This document shows positions 51,338 to 59,909 of a DNA stretch of 64,000 nt, piece by piece. A model generated the notes under the pieces. The model saw only the letters and a program-made list of their open reading frames with translations. It was not told where the DNA came from and made no database searches. Source of the stretch: Sphingomonas sp. HF-S4. GTDB lineage: Bacteria; Pseudomonadota; Alphaproteobacteria; Sphingomonadales; Sphingomonadaceae. The stretch lies in the NCBI RefSeq assembly GCF_032911445.1, contig NZ_JAWJEJ010000001.1:310001-374000 (forward strand). Direction: 5' to 3'. Made by a program: the position numbers and the translations under genes. Position 1 is the stretch's first letter. Every line of letters starts with the position of its first letter.

Positions 51338-53236
51338 CTACTCCGCTACCGCCAGCGTGATCGCCGAGGCTTGGCCGGGGGCGTGGTATACGGCGTGGGT
51401 CTGCTTGCGGAAATCCGCGGGCTGGGCGCGGAAGATGTTGGCGACATAGGTCTGCGGGTTGCGACCGATCAGCGGGAACCAGCTGCTCTGGACCTGGACG
51501 CCGATGCGGTGGCCCTTGCGGAAGACATGCGACGCCGAGTGGAGGTCTATGCGGTAATCGAGCACGGCATTCGGCGTGATCGGGCCGGGTTTCTCGTAGC
51601 CAGTGCGGAAACGGGCGCGGAACACGTCGTTAGCGATCATCCGCTGGCGGCCACGCAGCGCGGCGGGCACGCGTTGGTCCGACGGATATATATCGACCAG
51701 CTTGACCACCCAGTCGGCATCGGAGCCGGTGGTGCTGGCGAACAGCTTGGCGGCAACGTCGCCCGAGACGGTGACGTCGGCGGCGAGCGGGTCGGTCTGC
51801 CAGAACAGCACGTCCTTGCGCTTGGCGAAGGGCGCCTGGTCGTCGGCGATCCAGGTCGACCAGGTCGATTCGGGCGCGAGAAACGGCGTGATCCGCGACC
51901 GTTCGCGATAGGGGACGGGATTGGCGGGATCGGAGACGAAGCGGTCGGCCGCTGCTTCGCCGCGCGAAGGGGCCTGGAAGGAGAGCTTGCCGCCGGCGCG
52001 CAGATAGAGATTCCGCGTGACGGTGCCGCGCTTCAAGGGCCAGTTGTCGAGGCGTTGCCAGCGGTTGCTTCCGGTCTGGAAGATCAGTGCCTCGGGCTGG
52101 TTGAGCGTGCCTTCGCCCTTGAGCCAATAGCGCAACCAGGGAAGCTCGATCTTCTCGCGATACCAATTGCCGGTCGCTTCACCCATTTCATAGGGTCCGT
52201 AGGAGGTCCCCGCGCTGCGCCAGCCGCCGTGGTTCCACGGGCCGACGACCAGATAGTTCAGCCCCTTGGCGTCGCCCTTTTCTTGTTCCGCGTAGATCGA
52301 CAGAGGCCCGTAGAAATCCTCCTGGTCGTACCAGCCGGCGACGATCAGATTGGGCGTCGCCACCTTGGCCGCCATGTTGCCGGTGGTGCGTTGCGCCTTC
52401 CAATAGCCGTCATAGGATGGGTGGCTGACGAAATTCTGCCAGCTCGGCATGCTGCTGCCGAGATGCTGGCGGTCGAGCGTGGCGAGGTCGGTCTGCTTCA
52501 GGTACCAGGCATAGGCATCCTTCTCGCCGCCGAAGTCGAACGGCTTCATCGTGCGGCCGTCGGTTTCGAGCAGCGAAACCCAGCTCCAGGCGTAATCGAG
52601 GCGGAAGGCGCCGTTGTGGAGGAAGTCGTCCCCGACGAACATGTCGTTGGGCGAGGCCTGGGACGATACCGCCTTGAGCGCAGGATGCGGATCGATCGTC
52701 GCCATCGCCGCGGTCCAGCCGCCATACGAGACGCCGATCACCCCTGCCTTGCCGTTGTTCGCAGGGAGGTGCTTCACCAGCCAGTCGATCGAATCATACG
52801 TATCGGTAGATTCATCGACGCCGTTGGGCGTGGTTCTTCGCGGCCTGAGGTTGACGAAGCTGCCCTCCGAGCCGAGCCGGCCGCGGATATCCTGGAGGAC
52901 GAAGATATATTGGTCCGCCGCAAGCTCCTTGTACGAGGCGGTGAGGATGTTGGTCGCGTGGGGCAGCGTAAAGCCGTAGGGCGAGCGGCTCATCAGGATG
53001 GGAAGCGGGCCCTTGGTGCTCTTCGGTCGCCAGACCTGGGCGTGGAGCTTCACCCCGTCGCGCATCGGGATCATCACGTCCTCGCCGACATAGTCGCCGA
53101 TCGCGGCGTTGGCGGGGACCTGGTCGGTGAGATCGGTGGCAGCCTGTGTCGCAGGCTGCGTGCGGCTGGCGACATGGGAAGCGGCGAGCGCCGCCAATGC
53201 AATCACACCCGCATAGGCAGCAATTCGTCCACGCAT
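51338..53236 (-). CDS. CocE/NonD-family serine hydrolase, exported
   Basis: ATG 53234-53236 opens the signal-like MRGRIAAYAGVIALAALAASHVA; an upstream ATG at 53275 adds 13 residues and remains possible. The alpha/beta-hydrolase has DVMIPMRDGVKLHAQVWRPK, QDIRGRLGSEGSF, the nucleophile Ser in GVIGVSYGGWTAA (Ser170), PNLIVAGWYDQEDFYGPLSIY with the Asp and GPWNHGGWRS with the His. The C-terminal jelly roll (PLAADVTVSGDVAAKLFASTTGSDADWVVKLVDIYP) is the CocE/X-Pro-dipeptidyl-peptidase tail. Relatives hydrolyse cocaine, cephalosporin esters or alpha-amino acid esters; the natural substrate here is unknown. Confidence 0.85.
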   Translation of the reverse strand: MRGRIAAYAGVIALAALAASHVASRTQPATQAATDLTDQVPANAAIGDYVGEDVMIPMRDGVKLHAQVWRPKSTKGPLPILMSRSPYGFTLPHATNILTASYKELAADQYIFVLQDIRGRLGSEGSFVNLRPRRTTPNGVDESTDTYDSIDWLVKHLPANNGKAGVIGVSYGGWTAAMATIDPHPALKAVSSQASPNDMFVGDDFLHNGAFRLDYAWSWVSLLETDGRTMKPFDFGGEKDAYAWYLKQTDLATLDRQHLGSSMPSWQNFVSHPSYDGYWKAQRTTGNMAAKVATPNLIVAGWYDQEDFYGPLSIYAEQEKGDAKGLNYLVVGPWNHGGWRSAGTSYGPYEMGEATGNWYREKIELPWLRYWLKGEGTLNQPEALIFQTGSNRWQRLDNWPLKRGTVTRNLYLRAGGKLSFQAPSRGEAAADRFVSDPANPVPYRERSRITPFLAPESTWSTWIADDQAPFAKRKDVLFWQTDPLAADVTVSGDVAAKLFASTTGSDADWVVKLVDIYPSDQRVPAALRGRQRMIANDVFRARFRTGYEKPGPITPNAVLDYRIDLHSASHVFRKGHRIGVQVQSSWFPLIGRNPQTYVANIFRAQPADFRKQTHAVYHAPGQASAITLAVAE

Positions 53237-53314
53237 TCGCAACCCCGCTCGCTTGAGCGGCGATGATAGCGGCATCGCGGCGCGGAAGGCGATGGGGTTT
53301 GTTTGGCGAGGAGA

Positions 53315-53572
53315 TCAGCCCTGATCGGCAGCGAGCAAGTCCATGAAGTTGCGCGCGGCGTTGCGATCGGCCTCGTCCTTGAAGGCGACGTCGAGATCGG
53401 GTGCGTTGCCGAGGATATGGAGCAGCGCCCAGAGCGCGAAGCGGCGGTTGCGGTCGGTCTCGAGCCCGAGATCGACTCGGATGCGCTCGACGCCCTCGGC
53501 GAGTGCTGCGGGGGCGATGGCGGTCATGTCGTCGTTGCCAAAATAGCGGCGGAGCTGGTCGTCGAAGTCCAT
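53315..53572 (-). CDS. Small conserved-looking hypothetical protein
   Basis: I do not recognise this gene. With ATG 53570-53572 it encodes 85 residues: MDFDDQLRRYFGNDDMTAI at the start, an amphipathic middle (LAEGVERIRVDLGLETDRNRRFALWALLHILGNAPDLDVAF) and a charged tail. No signal peptide or membrane segment. The ORF extension to 53665 looks noncoding. The composition suggests a small soluble helical protein. It is oriented with the CocE-like gene but separated from it by about 80 bp. Confidence 0.55.
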   Translation of the reverse strand: MDFDDQLRRYFGNDDMTAIAPAALAEGVERIRVDLGLETDRNRRFALWALLHILGNAPDLDVAFKDEADRNAARNFMDLLAADQG

Positions 53573-53720
53573 GCCTTCGCCTAGGCCGATACGCGTGGGA
53601 GGCAAGGGGCGTTGCGGTCCAGCCGTGCAGCTATGGCGTCGAAAGCGCTTGCAAAGGGATGGCAATCCGAACTCTTATCGTTTGCCGCCAGCCTCTTAGG
53701 GCGACGGTTGACGCCATAAA

Positions 53721-53840
53721 TGCCTTGCCTTGCAGGCAAGTTTCTTTGCTTTGAGATAAAATGCTTGACTTCGAGATAAGTATCTTATCTTGGAGATAGG
53801 TATCTTTGTGCCGAGATTCTTGGCATCGAGATGGATTCTT
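53721..53840. repeat. Array of 20-bp direct repeats in front of the MarR gene
   Basis: Cutting the sequence every 20 bases from 53721 lines up six rows. GAGAT begins at 53753, 53773, 53793 and 53813, exactly 20 bp apart. The first row (CTTGCCTTGCAGGCAAG) and several others are imperfect palindromes of the CTTG/TATCTT...AAGATA/GAGATA kind. The last row (53821-53840) is degenerate and shifted. Twenty bp is about two helical turns, so proteins would bind on one face. It is much richer in A/T than the flanks and ends about 15 bp before the MarR start. Confidence 0.75.
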
Positions 53841-53855
53841 GATGGCGAGGGGCTT

Positions 53856-54353
53856 GTGGGCGAGACCGATCCTGTCGACCAGCTCATCACTCTGTGGTCC
53901 GCGGCGATGCCGGATGTCGATACGCGCGGGCTTTCGGTGCTCGGGCGGGCGCGGCGGGTGACGCTCAAGGCGCGGGCGGCGGTCGAGCCGATCCTGGCGC
54001 TGCAAGGAATCGATGGGGGCGGCTATGACGTGCTCGCGACGCTCCGCGCCGAGCCGCCGCCGCACCGGCTGCGGCCGACCGAACTCTATCGCGCGCTGGG
54101 GATTTCGTCGGGCGGGCTGACCGCGCGGCTGAACAAGCTAGAGGCGGCGCGGATGATCCGCAGGCCGGCAGCGAGTGACGACAAACGCAGCGTTTTCGTG
54201 GAATTGTCGCCCAAGGGGCGTGGGCTGGTCGAGGCGGCGTTTCGCGCCGAGATGGGGCTCCAAGCCGAGCTGATGACTGGTCTCGCCGAAAAGGAGCAGT
54301 GGATTCTGGCGACGCTGCTCAAGAAGCTGGATGGGACGATGGGCGCAGGCTGA
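53856..54353 (+). CDS. MarR-family transcriptional regulator
   Basis: GTG 53856 with SD GAGGGG is preferred; the frame opens at TTG 53790, inside the repeat array. The 165-residue protein has the winged-helix core LRPTELYRALGISSGGLTARLNKLEAARMIRRPAASDDKRSVFVELSPKGRGLVEAA, including the DDKRS wing, and helical dimerisation segments at both ends. The 20-bp repeats immediately upstream look like its own operator array. An intrinsic terminator follows. The ligand and targets are unknown; it may control the divergent small gene or the CocE-like hydrolase. Confidence 0.87.
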   Translation: MGETDPVDQLITLWSAAMPDVDTRGLSVLGRARRVTLKARAAVEPILALQGIDGGGYDVLATLRAEPPPHRLRPTELYRALGISSGGLTARLNKLEAARMIRRPAASDDKRSVFVELSPKGRGLVEAAFRAEMGLQAELMTGLAEKEQWILATLLKKLDGTMGAG

Positions 54354-54365
54354 CTGTGCGCCCTG

Positions 54366-54390
54366 TTGCGAATGGTTCGCGATTTTTTTT
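54366..54390 (+). terminator. Intrinsic terminator after MarR
   Basis: GCGAA pairs with TTCGC around TGG, extended by T-G and T-A pairs, and is followed immediately by eight T at 54383-54390. It sits 13 bp after the MarR stop. Confidence 0.75.
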
Positions 54391-54458
54391 CGATTCTATC
54401 GCATTAATGTTGCAATGAATTTGCAATAAGGTGCTCATCCCTCCCTGTGTGAGAGGAG

Positions 54459-55349
54459 CTAGACGCCTTCGCGAACCAGATAGTTCTTCTGGCCCGCTAC
54501 GCTGACTTCGAAGCGGAACAGGTCGCCGGCGTGGGGCTGCTTGGCGAGGTCGCCGGGGGCGATGTGCTTGTTGGCGGTGGTGGCGAAGACGGTCTTGCCG
54601 TCGGGGCCGCCGAACGCGATCTTGGTGATCGCGCTGACCGGGAACTTGACCTCCTCGAGCAACTCGCCCGCGGGGGAATAACGGCGCACAGCCCAGCCAT
54701 TGTAGAGGCCGACCCAGACGCAGCCTTCGCTGTCGACGGTCGGCCCGTCGGGATGGCCTTCGTCATTGGGAATGCGGACGAATTCGCGAGTATTGGCGAG
54801 CGTTCCGTCAGGCTGGATGTCGCAGGCGTGGATCACCCCGACCAGCGTATCGACGTGATAGAGCGTCTTACCGTCGGGCGAGACCGCGGGGCCGTTGGTG
54901 ATTGCGACGTGATCGGTGCTCTTGATGCACGTCCCGTCGCTGCCAAGGCGGTAGATCGCGCCCGTCAGGTCGCTCTCGCCATCGTCCATGCTGCCGAACC
55001 ACAGGCGGCCCTGCGGATCGACGGTGGCGTCGTTGAGGCGGTTGGTCGGCAGATCGGGCTCAGGCGCGGAGATCGCAGTGAAACTGCCGTCGCGCTCGTC
55101 GAATCTGGCGAGGCCGGTCTGCAGGCCCGCGACGAAGCCGCCGCCTTCGATCGGCAGGATAAAGCCTACCTGGCCCGGTGCGTCCCAGCTGCGGGTCGCG
55201 CCGGTCGCCGGATCCAAGCGGTGGATCTTGCGGCTCTTGATATCGACGAACCAGAGCGCCTGGTCGCGCTCTACCCAGATCGGGCCCTCGCCGAGTGGCG
55301 CCCCGAGCTGCCAGATGCTGACCGGCTCGGAAATCGCCACCTTGCTCAT
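54459..55349 (-). CDS. xylC: SMP-30/gluconolactonase-family D-xylonolactonase
   Basis: ATG 55347-55349, one base after the xylB stop, gives 296 residues. The six-bladed propeller has GEGPIWVERDQALWFVDIKSRKIHRLD (metal-ligand Glu), PTNRLNDATVDPQGRLWFGSMDDGES (Asn and Asp), ITNGPAVSPDGKTLYHVDT and NDEGHPDGPTVDSEGCVWVG, typical of SMP-30 sugar lactonases. It opens the xylono-1,4-lactone produced by XylB to D-xylonate for XylD. Last gene of the xylX-xylB-xylC operon. Confidence 0.88.
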   Translation of the reverse strand: MSKVAISEPVSIWQLGAPLGEGPIWVERDQALWFVDIKSRKIHRLDPATGATRSWDAPGQVGFILPIEGGGFVAGLQTGLARFDERDGSFTAISAPEPDLPTNRLNDATVDPQGRLWFGSMDDGESDLTGAIYRLGSDGTCIKSTDHVAITNGPAVSPDGKTLYHVDTLVGVIHACDIQPDGTLANTREFVRIPNDEGHPDGPTVDSEGCVWVGLYNGWAVRRYSPAGELLEEVKFPVSAITKIAFGGPDGKTVFATTANKHIAPGDLAKQPHAGDLFRFEVSVAGQKNYLVREGV

Positions 55350-55350
55350 C

Positions 55351-56136
55351 TTAACGCCACCCTGCATCCACGAAATATTCGTGGCCCGTTACCAGCCGTG
55401 CGTCGTCGGAGGCAAGGAACAATGCCATCGCGGCGATATCGTCGGGGACGAGGCGGCCCTTGAGGCACTGCGCCTTGACGATCTCGGCCTCGCCCTCGGG
55501 CGTGTACCATTTGAGCTGGCGCGGGGTGCGGACATTGCCGGGGACGATGCACACCGAGCGGATATTGTCGGGGCCGAGCTCGCGCGCCAAGCTGCGGGTG
55601 AGGCCTTCGATTCCGGCCTTGCAGGTCTGGTAGAGGGTGAGCTCCTCGAGCGCCAAATGCCACGAGATCGAGCCGAGGTTGACGATCACGCCGCCGCCCG
55701 CGGCCTTCATGCCGGGGATCACTGCCTGCGCAGCGAAGAACAAATGGCGCAGGTTCACGGCGATGCGATCGTCCCAATAAGCGGGGGTGACCTGCTCGAT
55801 GGTGTGGCGATCGTCGCTGGCGGCGTTGTTGATGAGGATGTCGAACGGGCCGTGCTCGGCGATCGCGGCCTGGAGCGTGGCCAAATCGGTCAGGTCGACG
55901 CGTGCGAAGACCGGCGCGGTCTCGGCATCGGCGAGGCTCTCGACCAGCGCAGCCGAATCCTCGTCGGCGATGTCGAAGAAGGTGACGCGCGCGCCCTGGC
56001 GGACAAAGCCTTCGACCATGCCCGCGCCGATCCCCGAGCCGCCGCCGGTGACGAGGACGCGCTTGCCCTTGAGGCTGGGATAGATCGCGCGCTGGTCGCG
56101 GGTGAGCGGCGCGTGGATGGGATCAGCTTCGGACAT
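55351..56136 (-). CDS. xylB: NAD-dependent D-xylose 1-dehydrogenase (SDR family)
   Basis: The 261-residue protein has the Rossmann motif TGGGSGIG (30-37), NNAASDDRH (103-111), LGSISWHLALEELTLYQTCKAG with the catalytic Ser156 and Tyr169-x-x-x-Lys173, and the C-terminal GHEYFVDAGWR. It agrees closely, from memory, with Caulobacter XylB: AIYPSLKGKRV, FDIADEDS, WYTPEGEAEIVKAQCLKGR. It oxidises D-xylose to xylono-lactone in the first Weimberg step. The next gene is the lactonase. A gap of 81 bp separates it from xylX upstream. Confidence 0.94.
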   Translation of the reverse strand: MSEADPIHAPLTRDQRAIYPSLKGKRVLVTGGGSGIGAGMVEGFVRQGARVTFFDIADEDSAALVESLADAETAPVFARVDLTDLATLQAAIAEHGPFDILINNAASDDRHTIEQVTPAYWDDRIAVNLRHLFFAAQAVIPGMKAAGGGVIVNLGSISWHLALEELTLYQTCKAGIEGLTRSLARELGPDNIRSVCIVPGNVRTPRQLKWYTPEGEAEIVKAQCLKGRLVPDDIAAMALFLASDDARLVTGHEYFVDAGWR

Positions 56137-56217
56137 GGAGCGGGCGGAATCCTGTGAGCGCGAAAGGCGCGAATGCGGGGAGAGCGTACCGGCGAAATTC
56201 GCTGGTGAAAACGATTT

Positions 56218-57348
56218 TCACGCGAGCAGTCCGCGTGCGGCAAGGTTGCGCATCAGGTCGCGGATGCCAAACCGCCAGGGCGCGGCCGCCTTGGAGGTGG
56301 TCACGCGGTTGGTGAGCGCGCCGAGCTTGGGCGTGGCGATGCGGACGACGTCGCCGGTCTTGTGGGTGAAGCCGCGGCCGGGATGGTCGCGGTCCTGCAC
56401 CGGGGCGAAGAGGGTGCCGAGGAACAATGCGAAGCCGTCGGGATACTGGTGCTCGCTCAGCGCCTGGCGCACGAGGTCGGTGGGATCGCGGCTGATCTCG
56501 CTCATCTTGTTGGTGCCGTGGAGCGTGTAGCCCTCAGGGCCATCGATGGTGAGATCGACCACGGCGCTGCGGACATCGTCCATCGTGAAGCTGTCGTCGA
56601 ACAGCCGGATGAAGGGGCCAAGCGCGGTGGACGCATTGTTGTCCTTGGCCTTGCCGAGTAACAACGCGCTGCGGCCCTCGAAATCGCGCAGGTTGACGTC
56701 GTTGCCGAGCGTGGCGCCACGCGGCGTGCCGTGGCGATCGACGACAAGCACGACCTCGGGTTCGGGGTTGTTCCAGTCGCTGTCCGAGCGGATGCCGATC
56801 TCGTCGCCGGGGCCGACCGCGGAGAGGACGGGGGCCTTGGTGAACACTTCGGCATCGGGGCCGATCGCGACTTCGAGATATTGCGACCACATGCCCGCGT
56901 CGATCAACGCTGCCTTGAGTGCTGCGGCCTCGTCGCTGCCGGGGACGACCGAGCGGATGCCGCTGCCGACCTTGGCCTCGAGATCGCCGCGGATTTCGGA
57001 GGCCTTGTCGGCATCGCCGCGCGCGCGCTCCTCGATCACGCGCTCGATCGCCGAGAGCGCGAAAGTGACGCCGCATGCCTTGATGCACTGGAGGTCGACC
57101 GGGGCGAGCAGGCGCGGGCCGTGGAGCGTGCCGAGCGCCTCGGCGCCACAGAGGCGCGGGCCGGTGACGCTGGCGAGATCGTCGCGTTCGAGCAGGTCGG
57201 CGACGGTCGCGGCGGTTGCCGAGACGTCGATCACGTCGCCGCCGCGGACGAGCACAGGGGTAGGGCCGGCATCGAGAAGGACGCGCCCGACCAGTATGGC
57301 CTGCGCATGATCGGTGGGCAGCAATGCAACGCTAGACGCTTCGGACAT
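56218..57348 (-). CDS. xylX: 2-keto-3-deoxy-D-xylonate dehydratase (FAH superfamily)
   Basis: The 376-residue protein resembles Caulobacter XylX: GPTPVLVRGGDVIDVSATAATVADLLE near residue 28, CIKACGVTFALSAIERVIEERA, IRSDSDWNNPEPEVVLVVDRHG with FAH-fold metal-ligand Glu residues, GNDVNLRDFEGRSALLLGKAKDNNAS and GLFLGTLFAP-like segment FALFLGTLFAPVQDRDHPG. It dehydrates 2-keto-3-deoxy-D-xylonate to alpha-ketoglutarate semialdehyde. First gene of the xylose operon, with two xyl-type operators directly upstream. The semialdehyde dehydrogenase (xylA in Caulobacter) is missing here. Confidence 0.92.
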   Translation of the reverse strand: MSEASSVALLPTDHAQAILVGRVLLDAGPTPVLVRGGDVIDVSATAATVADLLERDDLASVTGPRLCGAEALGTLHGPRLLAPVDLQCIKACGVTFALSAIERVIEERARGDADKASEIRGDLEAKVGSGIRSVVPGSDEAAALKAALIDAGMWSQYLEVAIGPDAEVFTKAPVLSAVGPGDEIGIRSDSDWNNPEPEVVLVVDRHGTPRGATLGNDVNLRDFEGRSALLLGKAKDNNASTALGPFIRLFDDSFTMDDVRSAVVDLTIDGPEGYTLHGTNKMSEISRDPTDLVRQALSEHQYPDGFALFLGTLFAPVQDRDHPGRGFTHKTGDVVRIATPKLGALTNRVTTSKAAAPWRFGIRDLMRNLAARGLLA

Positions 57349-57373
57349 CCCTCGCCTTAGGAGATTCTGTTTT

Positions 57374-57387
57374 TGATAGCGCTACCA
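57374..57387. promoter_or_regulatory. Xyl-type LacI operator 1, xylX promoter (TGATAGCGCTACCA)
   Basis: Identical in sequence to the site at 39302. It lies 25 bp upstream of the xylX ATG. On the minus strand TTGACA lies 20 bp upstream of it, so bound repressor would cover the -10 region and the start of transcription. Confidence 0.8.
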
Positions 57388-57398
57388 TTGGGTTGCAA

Positions 57399-57412
57399 TG
57401 GAAGCGCTGTCA
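57399..57412. promoter_or_regulatory. Xyl-type LacI operator 2, xylX promoter (TGGAAGCGCTGTCA)
   Basis: It matches TGGTAGCGCTATCA at 12 of 14 positions and is centred 25 bp from operator 1. On the minus strand its last bases, read with the next few, contain the TTGACA hexamer, so this site overlaps the -35 element. Confidence 0.6.
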
Positions 57413-57549
57413 ACCCGGCTGAAACGCAGTTCCATCTTCACCCCGGCACTTCGCCCAGGGTGACGGGGTGCTGGCACGGTGGCGTCTGTCCAACGCCAAG
57501 GGGCATCTGTTCCCCCTTCGCAAATGCACAAATAGCACCTGCCACTGTT

Positions 57550-57575
57550 GTTAATGATAGTGACTCGCAAAAGCT
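57550..57575. promoter_or_regulatory. Possible Fur-like site before the siderophore-type receptor
   Basis: GTTAATGATAGTGACTCGC partly resembles the GATAATGATAAT-type Fur box and lies about 45 bp before the receptor start. It is only a partial match; the iron link rests mostly on the genes downstream. Confidence 0.3.
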
Positions 57576-57620
57576 TTAATCCTATTGGCTCTGGCGAATC
57601 GAAAAAACAAAGGGGTCGAA

Positions 57621-59909
57621 GTGTTGCGGATCGTCAGTGTGTTGCTTGCCAGTGTTGCCACGGTTGCGGTGGTTTCGCCCGCTTATGCCGAGGACCGGAA
57701 ACCTGCCGACCTCGCCGCGCCGCCGCAGCGTGACGATGAGATTATCGTCATCGGCAAGACCTATGGCCAGGAAGTCGGCAAGACGGTGACGCCACTCAAG
57801 GACGTGCCCAACACCATCACCGTGATCGACCGCGAGCAGATCGAGGCGCAGAACCTGTTGTCGCTCGAGGATGCGCTGACCGCCGCCAACGGCATCACCG
57901 TGACAGGGGTTGGCAGCGAGGATCCCTCGTTCATGTCGCGCGGCTTCGCGATCAACAATTACCTGGTCGATGGCGTCTCGACCCTGGCGTTCAACTTCCC
58001 CTCGGTCGTGCCCGACCTGTTCTTCTACGAGCGATTGGAAGTGCTGCGCGGCCCGGCGGGGCTGTTCAGCGGATCGGGCAATCCGGCGGGCAGCATCAAT
58101 CTGGTGCGCAAGCGCCCGCTCGACAGCTTCAAGGTGCAGGCGAGCGCCGGTGCGGGCAGCTGGAACAATTTCCGCGGCGAACTCGACGTGTCCGCGCCGC
58201 TCGGCAACGGCATTGCCGCCCGCGCCGGCGTGATGGCGCAGGACCAGGACCAGTTCTTCGACGTCGGGCACCGTTTCCGCCTGGCCGCGTTCGGCACGGT
58301 CTCGGCCGAGATCGATCATGCGACGACGCTGACCGTCGGCGGCAATTACGATCGCTACCAGCCGGCGATCCAGTCGGGCCTGCCGGGCCATGCCGGTACG
58401 ACCACCGGGGGCGAGGGGCGGCTGCTCGACATCGATCGCTCGACCTATCTCGGCGCGGACTGGAATCGCTTCCGCTCGAACACCTGGACGGTGTTCGGCG
58501 ACCTGACGCATCGAGTCAGCGACCGGTGGACGCTGCGTTTCAGCGGCCTCCACAGCGATGTCGAGCGCATCGACGTCTATAGCTATATCGGCAGCCAGGC
58601 GGTCACCACGCCGACGAACCCGCCGGCCACTGGCGCGCCCAATAATGGCGTGACCAACCATATCGCCTATCGCGGCGACAGCTTCGCCAAGACCACGGCG
58701 TTCGACTTCAACGGCATCGGCAGCTTCCCGCTGTTCGGCCGCGACCAGACGCTGATCCTGGGTGCCGATTACCAGGCGCAGGACTACGACAGCTATTATA
58801 CCCGCCTGTCCAACTATGCGCGGATCAACGTGTTCGATCCGGTCTCGCCGATCGAGCCGACGCTAAACCCCTATGGCCCGTCGCCGCTCTATGCGGTTCA
58901 AGGGTCGGGCGCGAACTGCGCGGGCGTGACCACGCCGACGGCAACCTGCGTCGCGCAGGTCTATGGCGGCACCAAGACCGTGGTCGAGCAATATGGCCTG
59001 TACGGCCAGCTTCGCCTGTCGCCGTTCGCGGGGCTGACGATCACTGGCGGCGGCCGGCTGACCTGGTGGGAGAGCAACAACCAGGTGCTGCTGCCGACGC
59101 GCGGCAACCGCACCTCGCAGCAGATCGACGGACGCTTCACGCCTTATGTGGGCGTGGTGTGGGACGCGACCGACAACCTCAATTTCTACGCCAGCTATGC
59201 CGACAGCTTCTCGCCGCAGGCAGCACCCGCCGGCCGCCGCAAGCCCGACGGGTCGGACGTGCTGCCGCTGATCGGCGCGCAATTCGAGGGTGGCACCAAA
59301 TTGTCGTTGATGAACGACAAGCTGCTGGTCTCGCTCGCCGCCTATCAGATCGAGCAGACCAACCGCCTGTTCAACGACCCCGACGATGCCACTGTCTATC
59401 TCCAGGTCGGCAAGGTGCGCGCGCGCGGGATCGAGGCGGAGATCGGCGGCGAGATCGTGCCGGGCTGGCGAGTCAACGGCGGCTACAGCTACACCAAGAC
59501 CAAGTATCTCGAAGACGCCAACACCGCGTTCGAGGGCATTCCGCTCACCCCGATCATCCCCGAGCATATGGTAAAGCTGTTCACCAACTATGCGCCCGTA
59601 GACGGCGCGCTGCGCGGGTTCAGCCTGGGCGGCGGGGTCACCTGGTTCGACGCGACCTATGGCGGCAACCCGTCCTACATCAATCCGGTCAACAACCAGC
59701 GGGTGATCTCGACGATCGTGCGCCAGGGCGCCTATGCCGTGGTCGATCTGCGCGCCGGCTACAAGATCAACGACCGGATTGCGCTGTCGGTCAACGCCAA
59801 CAACGTGCTCGACCGCAATTACTATGCCCGCATTTCGGCGACCGGCCGCGGCAACTATTACGGCCAGCCGCGCAGCGTGTTCGGCACGATCCGGTTCACC
59901 TTCGAATGA
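57621..59909 (+). CDS. TonB-dependent siderophore-type receptor
   Basis: GTG 57621 follows AAAGGGG and opens a signal peptide (LRIVSVLLASVATVAVVSPAYAE); the frame is open from TTG 57585. The 762-residue protein has a TonB-box-like DEIIVIGKTY, the plug LKDVPNTITVIDREQIEAQNLLSLEDAL, MSRGFAINNYLVDGV, ERLEVLRGPAGLFSGSGNPAGSINLVRKRP and a barrel ending NYYGQPRSVFGTIRFTFE. These are FpvA/FhuE-type siderophore-receptor motifs. It probably imports a ferric siderophore or other metal chelate. The stop overlaps the next start (ATGA), beginning a chain of five coupled genes. Confidence 0.9.
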   Translation: MLRIVSVLLASVATVAVVSPAYAEDRKPADLAAPPQRDDEIIVIGKTYGQEVGKTVTPLKDVPNTITVIDREQIEAQNLLSLEDALTAANGITVTGVGSEDPSFMSRGFAINNYLVDGVSTLAFNFPSVVPDLFFYERLEVLRGPAGLFSGSGNPAGSINLVRKRPLDSFKVQASAGAGSWNNFRGELDVSAPLGNGIAARAGVMAQDQDQFFDVGHRFRLAAFGTVSAEIDHATTLTVGGNYDRYQPAIQSGLPGHAGTTTGGEGRLLDIDRSTYLGADWNRFRSNTWTVFGDLTHRVSDRWTLRFSGLHSDVERIDVYSYIGSQAVTTPTNPPATGAPNNGVTNHIAYRGDSFAKTTAFDFNGIGSFPLFGRDQTLILGADYQAQDYDSYYTRLSNYARINVFDPVSPIEPTLNPYGPSPLYAVQGSGANCAGVTTPTATCVAQVYGGTKTVVEQYGLYGQLRLSPFAGLTITGGGRLTWWESNNQVLLPTRGNRTSQQIDGRFTPYVGVVWDATDNLNFYASYADSFSPQAAPAGRRKPDGSDVLPLIGAQFEGGTKLSLMNDKLLVSLAAYQIEQTNRLFNDPDDATVYLQVGKVRARGIEAEIGGEIVPGWRVNGGYSYTKTKYLEDANTAFEGIPLTPIIPEHMVKLFTNYAPVDGALRGFSLGGGVTWFDATYGGNPSYINPVNNQRVISTIVRQGAYAVVDLRAGYKINDRIALSVNANNVLDRNYYARISATGRGNYYGQPRSVFGTIRFTFE

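Noticed and set aside
51371..53266. 631-codon plus-strand frame over the CocE-like gene
   Set aside because: Antisense shadow of a complete serine hydrolase gene; no recognisable motif.
53721..53840. Repeat array considered as a CRISPR
   Set aside because: Units are contiguous 20-mers without unique spacers, and no cas gene is present.
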